Shown here: piece by piece, positions 26,098 to 35,374 of the stretch
Layout of the letters: each line of letters opens with the position of its first letter
Position numbering within the stretch: the stretch's first letter is position 1
Source: Acetobacteraceae bacterium
GTDB taxonomy: Bacteria; Pseudomonadota; Alphaproteobacteria; Acetobacterales; Acetobacteraceae
Length of the DNA: 53,841 bases
Reading direction: 5' to 3'
Assembly (NCBI GenBank): GCA_003506895.1
Contig: DNXO01000160.1
Span: 23,396 to 77,236 of the forward strand
Position numbers and translations under genes: made by a program
The notes under the pieces: model-generated
What the model was told of the DNA's origin: nothing
What the model saw: only the letters and a program-made list of their open reading frames with translations
Database searches by the model: none

Positions 26098-27633
26098 ATG
26101 AACGCTCCGGTTGTGACAGACACGCGTCTGGCGGGCATCGCCCCGGATTGGCAGCGCATTGGGCCGCCTCTTGCTCTCGGTGTGCTGTTGCTGGGCCTGC
26201 TGTTCAACAAAGAGGTGATCGCGGCGGTTCAGACCTGGGATTCTTCGACGGCCTATAACCATTGCTTCCTCGTTATCCCGATCGCACTCTATCTGCTTTG
26301 GGACCGCCGCCAGGATTTGGTCGGCATTGCGGTCCGGCCGATGCCCACGGCACTTCTGCTGGGCCTACCCCTGGCCGCCATTTGGCTGCTGGCGGAACGG
26401 CTTGGAATCATGGAAGGCCGCCAGCTTGTCGCGGTCGCGTTTGTCGAGGTGCTGTTCCTCGCGGTTCTGGGCAAACGCCTGTGGTGGGCGATGGCCGGAC
26501 CGCTGCTATATCTGTTTTTTCTTGTGCCGTTCGGTGAGTTCCTTACACCCGGGCTACAGGACCTCACCACGTTCTTCGTCCGTCACGGACTGGATGCCAT
26601 TGGTATTCCCGCCTATATCGATGGCTATATCATCGAGATTCCGCAGGGCACTTTCTTCATCGCAGAGGCCTGTGCGGGGCTGCGGTTCTTGATCGCCTCC
26701 ATCGCGTTTGGCTGCCTTTATGCGCTGATAATGTACCGCAGTCCGACGCGCCGCGGCCTGTTCATCCTGGCTTCGATCATCGTCCCGATCTTCGCCAACG
26801 GGTTGCGCGCAATCGGTATCGTCACGCTGGGTTATGTCCTGGGCAGTGCCCAGGCGGCGGCGGCCGATCACGTGATCTACGGCTGGATTTTCTTCTCGCT
26901 GGTGATTCTGCTTCTGATCGCGCTGGGCCTGCCGTTCCGCCAGGATGAAATTTCGACGCGATCCGCCTCGCCGGCCGCCCGTGACACTGCGCCGGCCTCC
27001 TCGATGCGTGCCATTCTTGCGGTTGCGTTGGGCACCGTGGCTCTCGCGGCAATCAGCCCGGCGATCGCCGGGAGGTTGGCAATGGCGGCCGTGCCACCCT
27101 CCGTGCCCGCGAAAATCGACGTCGGACCGGATTGCGTGATCCAGCCTGGAACTGTCGCCGAACGCTCCGCGGTTCATACCCAGCGGGTCCTGTGCGGTGA
27201 GGTTCCGATGGACATGGCCTGGGTGGCGTTTTCGCCGCGGTCCACCGCCGGACCCATCATGGCCGAACGGCGGCGTTTGGCTTGGACGGCGATCACAGCG
27301 GAGGATTTCAGCCAGTCCTGGCTTAATCCGGGCGACGGCACGGCCAGCGCCTGGCAGATCATGAGCGCGGCGGATCCAGGGTACATCGTGGCGGTTTCCG
27401 TCTGGGTCGAAGGAAGGCCCGTCCGGCCCGGCCTGAAGATGCGGCTACGCCTGGCCCTCGATAGTCTGTTGGGATCGGACTACGCACCGATCGTCGTCGC
27501 GGTAACCCCGGTGGTGGACTGGGACAGGGGTAACGCTGGCACGATGAGCGCGGCGGAGGCCAGCCTGACGCGGTTTCTGGTCTCCCACCCCACGCTCGAC
27601 CAAACGATTGGGACGCTCTCAGCCATCAGGTGA
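26098..27633 (+). CDS. xrtA: Exosortase A with fused EpsI domain
   Basis: A 511-aa polytopic inner-membrane cysteine protease/transpeptidase that cleaves PEP-CTERM sorting signals. The N-terminal 280 residues hold about eight hydrophobic segments and the full catalytic triad: Cys192 in AEACAGLRF, Arg237 in NGLRAIG and His258 in DHVIYGW. After a linker, residues about 300-511 form an EpsI-type periplasmic domain (GPDCVIQPG, SAADPGYIVAVSVWVEG). XrtA-EpsI fusion is known in exosortase A loci. It ends the rightward EPS run, 45 bp after Stp1. No PEP-CTERM substrate gene was recognised in this window. Confidence 0.95.
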   Translation: MNAPVVTDTRLAGIAPDWQRIGPPLALGVLLLGLLFNKEVIAAVQTWDSSTAYNHCFLVIPIALYLLWDRRQDLVGIAVRPMPTALLLGLPLAAIWLLAERLGIMEGRQLVAVAFVEVLFLAVLGKRLWWAMAGPLLYLFFLVPFGEFLTPGLQDLTTFFVRHGLDAIGIPAYIDGYIIEIPQGTFFIAEACAGLRFLIASIAFGCLYALIMYRSPTRRGLFILASIIVPIFANGLRAIGIVTLGYVLGSAQAAAADHVIYGWIFFSLVILLLIALGLPFRQDEISTRSASPAARDTAPASSMRAILAVALGTVALAAISPAIAGRLAMAAVPPSVPAKIDVGPDCVIQPGTVAERSAVHTQRVLCGEVPMDMAWVAFSPRSTAGPIMAERRRLAWTAITAEDFSQSWLNPGDGTASAWQIMSAADPGYIVAVSVWVEGRPVRPGLKMRLRLALDSLLGSDYAPIVVAVTPVVDWDRGNAGTMSAAEASLTRFLVSHPTLDQTIGTLSAIR

Positions 27634-27649
27634 TGGCGCGACGCTTGCT
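27634..27649 (+). promoter_or_regulatory. Sigma-54 (-24/-12) promoter before the desaturase
   Basis: TGGCGCG-ACGC-TTGCT matches the RpoN consensus TGGCACG-N4-TTGCW at every fixed position except one (G for A), with correct GG-to-GC spacing. It begins at the base after the xrtA stop codon. Predicted transcription starts near 27660, leaving a leader of about 50 nt before the desaturase ATG at 27711. PrsR, a sigma-54 activator encoded in this locus, is the obvious candidate regulator. Confidence 0.7.
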
Positions 27650-27710
27650 TATCGGGTGGGATGACACGCGCGTTGGGATGCGTGCTGAACCATAAAGCAG
27701 GAGTTGGCGA

Positions 27711-28613
27711 ATGTCCGGTCAGTCAGACCGCGTACTGAGCACACAGGAATTACGGGCGCTGCAAGCCCGGTCCGACCTTCGTGGTGGAACGCGCCTGGCA
27801 ATCCACCTCGCGCTGTTGGTCGGGGCGGGATGGCTGGTCGCCCTCTCCTCGGGATGGGTCATCCTTCCGGCGGTCTTCCTGCTTGGTCTTGTGCAGGTGG
27901 CCCTGTTCGCGCCAGCGCATGAGACGATGCATCAAACTGCTTTCGCCTCAAGGAAGGCCAACGCGATCGTCGGATGGCTGACCTCATGCCCGTCGCTGCT
28001 CAACTGGCACTTCTATACCCCCTATCACCTGGCCCACCATCGCCACACCCAGGTTCCGGGGCTGGACCCGGAACTGATGGCGCCAGCGCCGGCTTCCCCG
28101 GGTGGTTATGTCCTCCGCGTGCTGGGTGTGCCGTTCTGGATCTTGCGCCTGCGCGTTATCCGGGACTGCTGGTTCGGCGATCTGAGTGGTTATCCCTTCA
28201 TCGCCGGGACGGCGGCCCCGAAAATCGTCCGAAGCGTCCGAGCGATGACCGTTGTCATGTTGGGCGGCGCGATGGGGGCGGCCCTTCTATTCGGCTGGGC
28301 AACGCCCTTTGTCTATTGGATCGGGCCGCAACTACTTGGGCAACCGCCGCTGCGAGCCTATTTGCTGGCGGAGCATACCGGCTGCACCTTGGATCGGAAC
28401 GGCCTGACAAACACGCGCACCACGCTGACCTCCGCGCCGGTTCGGTGGCTGATGTGGGACATGCCGTATCATGCCGAACATCATTTATTCCCCTCGATTC
28501 CGTTTCATCGGCTGGCCGCCGCCCACGCTCTGATCGGCTCCCGGTTGGGATTTGTGCAGCCGGGCTATGTTCGTTGGAACTGGGCCTTCGTTCGGTCGCT
28601 GATGAGGAATTAG
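27711..28613 (+). CDS. Membrane fatty acid desaturase
   Basis: A 300-aa integral membrane di-iron desaturase. The three histidine clusters are present: HETMH (about 65-70), HLAHHRH (about 105-111) and HAEHH (about 260-264). Hydrophobic segments lie before the first cluster and between the second and third. It should introduce a double bond into acyl chains or a related lipid or carotenoid substrate. AGGAG lies upstream of ATG 27711. A near-perfect sigma-54 promoter sits about 60 nt upstream, so it may be regulated separately from xrtA. Its stop overlaps the stop of the opposing GT2 gene by three bases. Confidence 0.88.
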   Translation: MSGQSDRVLSTQELRALQARSDLRGGTRLAIHLALLVGAGWLVALSSGWVILPAVFLLGLVQVALFAPAHETMHQTAFASRKANAIVGWLTSCPSLLNWHFYTPYHLAHHRHTQVPGLDPELMAPAPASPGGYVLRVLGVPFWILRLRVIRDCWFGDLSGYPFIAGTAAPKIVRSVRAMTVVMLGGAMGAALLFGWATPFVYWIGPQLLGQPPLRAYLLAEHTGCTLDRNGLTNTRTTLTSAPVRWLMWDMPYHAEHHLFPSIPFHRLAAAHALIGSRLGFVQPGYVRWNWAFVRSLMRN

Positions 28614-30556
28614 GCCACCCGCAGCGATACTGCCTCACGGTCAGTCGGTGGGAACGCCAGCCTCATCGCGGCTGAATCCCGGGCGAGGTTGGGATTCCAG
28701 TATCGGTCGCCCTGCAACCGGCCCCCCCATTTTTGCTGGATGCGCCTTAAACTCGCCCGCAGGGTTGCTGGGCCGGCGGCATTCCGGTCATTGGGCTTAT
28801 CCTGCCGGATCAAGATTGCGTATGGCGTCCAGATATTGCGCAGCCCGGCCTGTTCCAGGCGCAGGCAAAGATCCAGATCGCGGGCGATCCGTGACTGTAC
28901 ACTTTCATCCCATCCACCGGCTGCCAGGAGTGCCTCCCGGCGGACCATCAGGCACCCGCCGCTGACCGCCGTGACGTCGCGGGCTAGCTGCAAATGGCCG
29001 AAATATCCGGCGTCGGAGCCTTGCCGTCCGATATAGGGTGTGAACACCCCGCCCGGGCCGCCGACCGCGAGGCCTGCATGCAGGACCGCCCCTTCCCGAT
29101 CAAGCACTTTGACGCCAACCGCGCCGATCCCGGGCCGCACCGCGTGGGAAACCATCTCCGCCAACCAAGCCGGATTTCGCGGCTCCAATGCCGGATCGAG
29201 GAACAGGAGGATCTCACCCCTTGCCGCGCCGGTTTCAGCCGCGCGAATACAAGGATCCTCCACCGGCGGGGTTTGCCCGGACGGCAGCAGAATCTCCATC
29301 GCGGAATAATCCGTCTCGTGCAGCAGGTTTCGGATGCAACGAGACAGATGATCGGTGGTCGTTGCGGGTGACACGATCACCGAAACCAGCGGCAGGGGAG
29401 ATGGCAGGGGATAAACGACACGCGTCCATCCAGCGACAACGCGGGCGGGTTCGACCTTGGCGCCCGGTTGCTCGCGATGCACGAAATCACGAACCGCGCG
29501 CCTGCCATTCTGGACGCACCGATCCTGGGCGGCCTCGGAAAAGGTGTTCTCTCCGGCCCCCTGGCGCCAATGGTACAGGACCTTGGGGATATGGAGAATT
29601 CGGTCCGCGGATGTCTCCGCCACCGCGCGCAGTGCCAGGTCGTAATCCTGACTCCCTTCCAGCCCGACCCGGAACCCACCGATCTTTTCCACCAGATCGC
29701 GGCGATATACGCCAAGGTGGCTGATCAGGTTCTGTCCGAGTATCAGCTCGTGGTTCCAGCCGGGCTTGAAATAGGGATGGGAGCGCCGGCCTCGATCGTC
29801 GATGTGATCTTCGTCCGAGTAGAGAATATCGGCGTCGGGTTGCGCTTCAATCCTGGCCGCGACCTCATAAAGCGCATGGGGTGGCAGAATATCGTCGTGA
29901 TCCAACAGCGCGACAAACCGCCCGGATGCCAGGGCCAAGGCAGAGTTGGACGCCGCCGAAATGTGGCCATTCCGGTCACGCCGCACCAGTTTGATGCGGT
30001 CATCCCGATCGGCGGCGGCACGGAGGACCGATAATACCTCCGGGTCGGTCGATGCATCGTCGGCGATGCAAAGTTCCCACCATGGATACAACTGATCCTG
30101 TACCGAATGGATCGCCGTCAACAAGTGCTCCGGCGTCGGATTGAATACCGGCATAAGCACCGAGATCCGCGGCGGCTGGGTCAGCCGGGCGATGCCTGCC
30201 ATGATGCCGCGTCTGGCTCCGTCGTCGATTTGATCGAATTGTTTTGCCCAGAGTGGATAATCCCGCTCGATGCCGCCCATCTCGGAGCCCATCGTGCGGA
30301 GTAACCTGAACAGCCGATAGCGCAATTCTGACGGCAAGTGGGCCGACACACCGGCCAGACCGCGGCGCGCCAAGGGCTTCCACCCCGGCGGGACGGACGC
30401 GGCGACCCTGCGCATAAGTCCGGCTCTGGAAGCCGATTCGCTAGAGGTTCCGCGCGGTTCATCGGGGTCGATGGCGGTTAGCGTTTCGATCCAGGAATTT
30501 TGAATGAGAGTGTCGTCGTGCAAGGGTGTCTCCTTCGACCCTTTGCCAAATGGCAC
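28610..30556 (-). CDS. Two-domain GT2-family glycosyltransferase
   Basis: A 648-aa cytoplasmic inverting glycosyltransferase with two GT2 modules. After about 120 leading residues, module one begins at ISVLMPVFNPTPEHLLTAI, with ADDAST and the metal-binding DHDD (FVALLDHDDILPPHALY), then EGSQDYDLALRA. Module two begins at PLVSVIVSPATTTDHLSRCI and contains EILLFLDPALEP and the late VSGGCLMVRREAL. The arrangement resembles rhamnosyltransferase-type enzymes that build surface glycans. GTG 30556 is the most upstream start; there is only a weak ribosome binding site, so the N-terminus is uncertain. It may serve the EPS locus it faces. Confidence 0.85.
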   Translation of the reverse strand: MPFGKGSKETPLHDDTLIQNSWIETLTAIDPDEPRGTSSESASRAGLMRRVAASVPPGWKPLARRGLAGVSAHLPSELRYRLFRLLRTMGSEMGGIERDYPLWAKQFDQIDDGARRGIMAGIARLTQPPRISVLMPVFNPTPEHLLTAIHSVQDQLYPWWELCIADDASTDPEVLSVLRAAADRDDRIKLVRRDRNGHISAASNSALALASGRFVALLDHDDILPPHALYEVAARIEAQPDADILYSDEDHIDDRGRRSHPYFKPGWNHELILGQNLISHLGVYRRDLVEKIGGFRVGLEGSQDYDLALRAVAETSADRILHIPKVLYHWRQGAGENTFSEAAQDRCVQNGRRAVRDFVHREQPGAKVEPARVVAGWTRVVYPLPSPLPLVSVIVSPATTTDHLSRCIRNLLHETDYSAMEILLPSGQTPPVEDPCIRAAETGAARGEILLFLDPALEPRNPAWLAEMVSHAVRPGIGAVGVKVLDREGAVLHAGLAVGGPGGVFTPYIGRQGSDAGYFGHLQLARDVTAVSGGCLMVRREALLAAGGWDESVQSRIARDLDLCLRLEQAGLRNIWTPYAILIRQDKPNDRNAAGPATLRASLRRIQQKWGGRLQGDRYWNPNLARDSAAMRLAFPPTDREAVSLRVA

Positions 30557-30699
30557 GACTCACTTAGTTCCAAATGGTATCGGATGAAGGGAACGATCGC
30601 GTGTCTGGCGTAACAGTTTGGTGAGAGTTGCACGAACGGAGGAGAACGGCGCCGCTGAACAGGGCGTCGTAACTCAGCACACGATATCGGTCGGTCTGT

Positions 30700-31596
30700 T
30701 TAGCGTCGTTTTGATGCAGGCTTCGTATTGAGCCACCACTTAACCGGTTCTGGCTCCTCCGCGGGCACCTCGGGTGTGCGTTGGCGGCGAACCACGGCCA
30801 CAACTTCTGGTTCTGATCGCGGACGGCGCGCCGGTTCGGCGCGCCGCGGTGCGGGCGGGTCTTCCGACAACGTGCGAACCAATTGTTCCGCGGCCTCGCG
30901 GGCGGATTCGGCGGTGCGGAAAGCCTTCTCGGCGGTCTTGCGCGCGTGACGTTCCTCGGTGAGCTGGTCCTGGTAGTCCTGCGCCGTCTCTTCGGCGGTG
31001 GTGACCCGGGCCTTGGCTTCTTCCAGCCGCTCCTCCCACATCAGTGCGTCGGCCCGCAATTGCGCGATCGCCTCCCGTTCCCGGTGCAAAGCCTCGATCG
31101 CCTCGTTCTTGGCGAGTTCGGCGTGGCCGATCTTGGTCTGTAGATCGCGGGCGACGGCTTGAACCTCCAGTAAGGCGCGCTCCGCCTTTTCGCGCGCCGC
31201 GGTTTCGGCGGCCAGCGCGGCTTCGGTGCGCTGCAAACGGCTGCTGGTTGGTGGGACGGGCGGAGCGGCGCCGCGGTGGGCTTGCGCTTCGTGGGCAGGT
31301 TCGCGGCGAAGGACCGTTACAGGTATATCACCGTCCTGCACGAAGCGGCGGCGATGTAATCCGCCATTGAAACGGTCACCCATTCGGTTCGGCTGATCCA
31401 TCCTCTCCGGTTGGTCCGGGCGATGGCGGGGTCCTTCGCCAAGTAGGCCAAGGGCCTTTCGCATCTGCGATTCGGCCTCATCGATCGGCCCGGCGTCGCC
31501 TCCGCCGCCTTGTTCCAACTCACGGATCAGTCGGTCCTGATGTGTATCGCCAGAGGGTTGGTCGAGCCGCAGCTTCAGATTTTCAGACAATGCCAT
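30700..31596 (-). CDS. Coiled-coil protein of unknown function
   Basis: A 298-aa protein that I do not assign to a family. Residues 1-60 are moderately conserved-looking (ALSENLKLRLDQPSGDTH, EAESQMRKALGLLGE). About 60-110 is Arg/Pro-rich and probably disordered. About 115-245 is a long, continuous charged helix with heptad character (RTEAALAAETAAREKAERAL onward) typical of a coiled coil. The tail is basic and Pro-rich (about 250-298). There is no signal peptide or membrane helix. ATG 31596 is preferred over an upstream in-frame start because the sequence before it looks noncoding. It is divergent from a response regulator across an AT-rich gap; a structural or scaffold role is only a guess. 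Confidence 0.6.
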   Translation of the reverse strand: MALSENLKLRLDQPSGDTHQDRLIRELEQGGGGDAGPIDEAESQMRKALGLLGEGPRHRPDQPERMDQPNRMGDRFNGGLHRRRFVQDGDIPVTVLRREPAHEAQAHRGAAPPVPPTSSRLQRTEAALAAETAAREKAERALLEVQAVARDLQTKIGHAELAKNEAIEALHREREAIAQLRADALMWEERLEEAKARVTTAEETAQDYQDQLTEERHARKTAEKAFRTAESAREAAEQLVRTLSEDPPAPRRAEPARRPRSEPEVVAVVRRQRTPEVPAEEPEPVKWWLNTKPASKRR

Positions 31597-31963
31597 CACC
31601 TGGTGATTGGGAGCGCCGAGTCGATTAACGGGCCAGCCCTTGGGTTTACAAAACGACCGCCTCACGAATGAAGTTCCGCTGGGTTGTCGTCATGCGATCG
31701 GTGCGCCCGTGGAATGCATGCCGTAAGGGCATATTTTTCATACAATTAGCGATATGGCGAGCAACACGCTATCAGAAAAATTCTTAATTTCGTGTTAGGC
31801 CAGCCGATTGAACGCTGGTGAATCGTGTACAACAAACGCGTGAAGATTACAATAGCAAGTGATCTTTGTCCTTTATGGCTTATTCGGGTGAAGCGGCCCG
31901 GCTAGGTTTGCGTCTGCATTGAACGCGCCGTTTCGGCCGTCTTCGCTTAAGGGGGTTGTTTTC
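31597..31963. other. AT-rich divergent intergenic region
   Basis: Noncoding region between the coiled-coil gene (leftward) and the response regulator (rightward), clearly AT-rich from about 31720 to 31880. A possible rightward promoter is TGTACA (31826-31831), 16 nt, TACAAT (31848-31853): a good -10 and a partial -35. No riboswitch or repeat was recognised. Confidence 0.4.
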
Positions 31964-32335
31964 ATGGATAGGGGCAATGCGAGCATCGTCGCGGTCATCG
32001 ATGACGACAACGATGTGGGCGATGTCCTGGGCGGTTTACTGGAAGCCATGGGGTATCAGGTTGAAACCTACCGTTCGGGTATGGACTTCCTGTCCACCGC
32101 CCGGTTTGACCGGCTCGCCTGCCTGGTCATCGACCAGAATATGCCGCGGATGACAGGTCTGGAAATTGTCGAGCGTCTGTCCCAGCGGGGAGTAAATATT
32201 CCCACTCTACTTATAACCGGGCTTCATGATCCCGAGGTCGAGCACAAGGCGGCAAGCCTGGGAGTGATGACGGTTTTGGAAAAGCCTATGTCCCATCATG
32301 AACTTTTGCGGTTTATCTCGGTTTCGGTTGGCTAA
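31964..32335 (+). CDS. Single-domain response regulator (FixJ/CheY-like receiver)
   Basis: A 123-aa stand-alone receiver domain: acidic pair in VIDDDNDV, phosphoacceptor Asp in CLVIDQNMPRMTGLEI, Thr in LLITG and Lys in VLEKPM. There is no output domain, so it acts by phosphotransfer or protein contact. The sequence style is that of FixJ-type receivers (MPRMTGLEI). ATG 31964 has AAGGGGG 8-12 nt upstream; an in-frame upstream start at 31919 lacks one. No kinase gene is adjacent, so it is an orphan here. A 20-nt perfect palindrome follows the stop. Confidence 0.9.
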   Translation: MDRGNASIVAVIDDDNDVGDVLGGLLEAMGYQVETYRSGMDFLSTARFDRLACLVIDQNMPRMTGLEIVERLSQRGVNIPTLLITGLHDPEVEHKAASLGVMTVLEKPMSHHELLRFISVSVG

Positions 32336-32344
32336 TGCATTGCA

Positions 32345-32364
32345 GCGGGCCGGCGCCGGCCCGC
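32345..32364. terminator. Perfect 20-nt GC palindrome after the response regulator
   Basis: GCGGGCCGGC followed by its exact reverse complement lies 9 bp after the response regulator stop. It could form a very stable 3' hairpin. There is no T-tract, so it is either a factor-assisted terminator or an RNA-stabilising element. Confidence 0.45.
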
Positions 32365-32939
32365 CAGGACGATGAGAGGCCGACGGCTTCCGTCAAACGA
32401 TTCGTTTATTTCGTCTCTTCAACGTCTGGTCCCCACAGCACCGACGGCGCCTAGCCGGGCCCTCCCGGCGGTCGCCGCGATCAGGACATCGTGGGCGGAT
32501 AGTTCCACACGAAAACAATCAGCCGAGTCGCGAATCGGTTGCATATCTGTCATGTTATTTCTGGGGCGGTCGGCTGGGATCAGCGCTCCCGAGAAGTCAT
32601 AGCGCGGTCTGGAGAGACACAAAAATCCCGTACTGATATTCCCGGAGCGAATGCATTCCCCACGAATCAAATGGGCCACACACGATCCGATCGCGGCGCT
32701 GGTTCCCGCGCCGTTGGGAACAACCGTGCCGCCCAGAACGAGGCATTGCTCCAATCGCCGCCACCACCGGATCCCCAGGAAATCGTGCTCATGAAGCCGC
32801 GATCTTGGATACGCCACCCTTTGCCTGGTCGGGTGCTTCACCGTACCGACGGTGCCGCCCGCACCCATCAAAACCCAGATCAGGCCGTTGCTCGTATCGA
32901 AGCAAGTATCAACAGGTGACAGACCTTAATGATTTCGGT
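32365..32939. other. Intergenic region without a convincing gene
   Basis: About 575 bp. Open frames exist on both strands (for example 32539-32919 plus and 32419-32871 minus), but none has a good ribosome binding site, a recognisable domain or coding-like composition. It may hold decayed gene remnants. No RNA element was recognised. Confidence 0.4.
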
Positions 32940-34802
32940 CTAGGATGCGGCCTCAAGTTCCTCTTCCGCCATCAGCCAGGCTTCTTCGGCGGCCGCCGAC
33001 TCCTTCGCGATCGCCGCCAGACGGGTGTTTGCAGCGGTAACTTCGCCGGTTCGGCCGGGCGCATAGATCGCGGGATCCGCCAACTTTGCTTCGATCTTGG
33101 CTCGTTCCGCCGCCAGTAGTGCGATTCGCTTTTCCGCCTCCTGCGCTTTCTTTCGGATCGGCGCCAGCGCGGCCCGCGCTTCGGCCCGTTCTCGCCGGTC
33201 ATCCTTCCGGGTGACGGAGCCGGCTTTCGCGGCAGGGCGGGCACGCTCGACCAGCAGGGTCCGGTAGTCGTCCAGGTCGCCATCGAACGGTTTCACAGTC
33301 CCATCGCCCACCAGCCACAACCGGTCCGCCACCAGTTCAACCAGGTTCGGATCGTGGGTGATCAGAAGCACCGCGCCCTGGAAGTCCGACAGCGCTTTCA
33401 CCAGCGCATCGCGTGCGTCGATGTCCAGATGGTTCGTCGGCTCGTCCAGGATCAGGAGCTGTGGGGCATCTCGTGTTGCCAATGCCAGAAGCAAACGCGC
33501 CTTTTCGCCGCCGGACAGGTTGGCGATCGGGGTTTCCGCGCGGTCCGCATCCAGACCAAACCGAGCAAGCTGCGCGCGCAGTTTGGGGGGAGGGGCATTG
33601 GGGATCGCGCGGGCCATATGGTCGATCGGGTTCTCCGACGCGACCAGTTCCTCGGTCTGGTGCTGTGCGAAATAGCCGACCTTCAGCTTCGGCCCGCGGC
33701 GGACCTCGCCAGCCAATGGCGCCAGCCGTCCGGCCAGCAGTTTCGCCAGGGTCGATTTGCCGTTGCCGTTGGCCCCCAGCAGGGCGATCCGGTCATCCAT
33801 ATCGACGGTCAGATTGACGTTTTTCAGGATGCACGTGGTGCCGTACCCGATATCGACCCGGTCCAGCGCCAGGATCGGCGGCGCGAGGCGCTGCGGTTCG
33901 GGAAAGTTGAAGCGCGTCGGTGCGTCCTCGACCACCGACTCGATCTGCGGTAACCGAGCCAGCGCCTTGATCCGGGCCTGCGCCTGCCGCGCCTTGGTCG
34001 CCTTCGCGCGAAACCGATCGATGAACGACTGGATATGCGCGCGTTCCGCCGCCACCCGTTCGGCCGCTCGGGTTTGCTGCATCGCGCGTTCGGTGCGGAT
34101 CCGGACAAACTCATCGAAGCCGCCCGGGGTCAGCGAAATCTTGCCCTTGTCCAGATGCGCGATCGCCTCCACCGCGCGATCCAGCAGGCCCCGGTCATGC
34201 GAGACGACCAGCGCCGCGCCGGGAAACCGGGCGAGCCACGTCTCCAGCCACATCGTCGCTTCCAGATCCAGGTGGTTGGTCGGTTCGTCCAGCAGCAGCA
34301 GGTCGGGATTGGCGAACAAGGCGGTCGCCAATGCGACGCGCATCCGCCAACCGCCGGAGAACTCCGCCACCGGCCGCGCCTGGGCTGCTTCATCGAACCC
34401 GAGGCCCGCGAGAATCGTGGCCGCCCGGGCTGGGGCGGAGTCAGCGCCAATGGTGACCAGCCGGTCGTGAATTTCCGCCAGCCGGTGCGGTTCGGCGGTT
34501 TCGGTCTCCGCCAGCAGGGCAAGCCGTTCGGGATCGCCTTGCAGCACGGTTTCCAGCAGGGACATCGGCCCTTCAGGCGCTTCCTGCCGGACGGTCGCCA
34601 TCCGGGCGCGGGAGGATAGCCTGATTTCGCCGCCGTCCAGTGCGATCTCGCCGGCGATGGCCTTCAGCAGCGTGGACTTTCCCGCGCCGTTGCGGCCGAC
34701 CAGCCCGATGCGGCGGCCGGGATCGATCGTCAGGTCGGCTTCGTTCAGCAGCACGCGGCCGCCCATGCGGATGACGGCGCCGGAAATGACAAGCAGGGAC
34801 AT
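32940..34802 (-). CDS. ABC-F family ATPase (YheS/Uup-like)
   Basis: A 620-aa soluble protein with two ABC ATPase domains and no membrane span, the ABC-F layout. Domain one has Walker A GLVGRNGAGKST, signature EFSGGWRMR and Walker B LLLLDEPTNHLDLE. Domain two has ALLGANGNGKST, NLSGGEKAR and LLILDEPTNHLDID. A charged linker of about 80 residues lies between them. A C-terminal coiled coil (about 545-620) resembles the ABC-F C-terminal domain. Family members bind the ribosome and relieve stalling; the precise member cannot be fixed from sequence reading. ATG 34802 is the start. Confidence 0.93.
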   Translation of the reverse strand: MSLLVISGAVIRMGGRVLLNEADLTIDPGRRIGLVGRNGAGKSTLLKAIAGEIALDGGEIRLSSRARMATVRQEAPEGPMSLLETVLQGDPERLALLAETETAEPHRLAEIHDRLVTIGADSAPARAATILAGLGFDEAAQARPVAEFSGGWRMRVALATALFANPDLLLLDEPTNHLDLEATMWLETWLARFPGAALVVSHDRGLLDRAVEAIAHLDKGKISLTPGGFDEFVRIRTERAMQQTRAAERVAAERAHIQSFIDRFRAKATKARQAQARIKALARLPQIESVVEDAPTRFNFPEPQRLAPPILALDRVDIGYGTTCILKNVNLTVDMDDRIALLGANGNGKSTLAKLLAGRLAPLAGEVRRGPKLKVGYFAQHQTEELVASENPIDHMARAIPNAPPPKLRAQLARFGLDADRAETPIANLSGGEKARLLLALATRDAPQLLILDEPTNHLDIDARDALVKALSDFQGAVLLITHDPNLVELVADRLWLVGDGTVKPFDGDLDDYRTLLVERARPAAKAGSVTRKDDRRERAEARAALAPIRKKAQEAEKRIALLAAERAKIEAKLADPAIYAPGRTGEVTAANTRLAAIAKESAAAEEAWLMAEEELEAAS

Positions 34803-34968
34803 GCGCGCGGTTTAGCGCCGGCACGGGGCGGTAGGGAAGCGGGCAGGTTTCATGGCATCGCCAGGATGCTTGCTTTTTGCCCCCGCCGTTCGGATCGTCC
34901 GCTGTGGCACGGTCCAACTTTCCGGGTTATCGTCGTGATTGACGGCAAGGATTGGGAGAAACAGAACC

Positions 34969-35370
34969 GTGCCCCTCAAGAAAGGCTACAAGCAGCTTCT
35001 GGCCGAGGCGAACGCCGAGATCGAAACCCTTTCGGTGGAAACCGCGATGGGACTAACCGGTGCCGAGGATGTGGTGTTCGTCGATCTGCGCGATCCGCGG
35101 GAGATGGAGCGCGAGGGCAAGATGCCGGGCGCATTTTCCTGCACCCGCGGCATGCTGGAGTTCTGGATCGATCCGGAAAGCCCTTATGGGAAGCCGATTT
35201 TCACTGAATCAAAGCGCTTCGTATTTTTCTGCGCCGGCGGTTTGCGCTCCGCGCTGGCCGCGAAGACGGCACAGGATATGGGGCTCGAGAATGTCGCCCA
35301 TATCGAGGGCGGGTTCGGCGCCTGGAAAAAGGCGGGCGGACCGGTCGAGGCGCCGAAGCCAAAGGCGTAA
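34969..35370 (+). CDS. Rhodanese-domain protein
   Basis: A 133-aa single rhodanese domain. It has VVFVDLRDPREMEREGKMPG, typical of the first half, and an active-site loop FCAGGLRSALAA with the catalytic Cys. The domain ends HIEGGFGAWKKAGGPV. It probably transfers sulfane sulfur or acts in thiol redox chemistry; the substrate is unknown. GTG 34969 is chosen for the GGGAG 10 nt upstream. It converges with the DUF2939 gene with only 4 bp between stop codons. Confidence 0.9.
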   Translation: MPLKKGYKQLLAEANAEIETLSVETAMGLTGAEDVVFVDLRDPREMEREGKMPGAFSCTRGMLEFWIDPESPYGKPIFTESKRFVFFCAGGLRSALAAKTAQDMGLENVAHIEGGFGAWKKAGGPVEAPKPKA

Positions 35371-35374
35371 CCCG

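Noticed and set aside
32372..32919. Several small ORFs on both strands
   Set aside because: No ribosome binding site, domain or coding-like composition; treated as intergenic.
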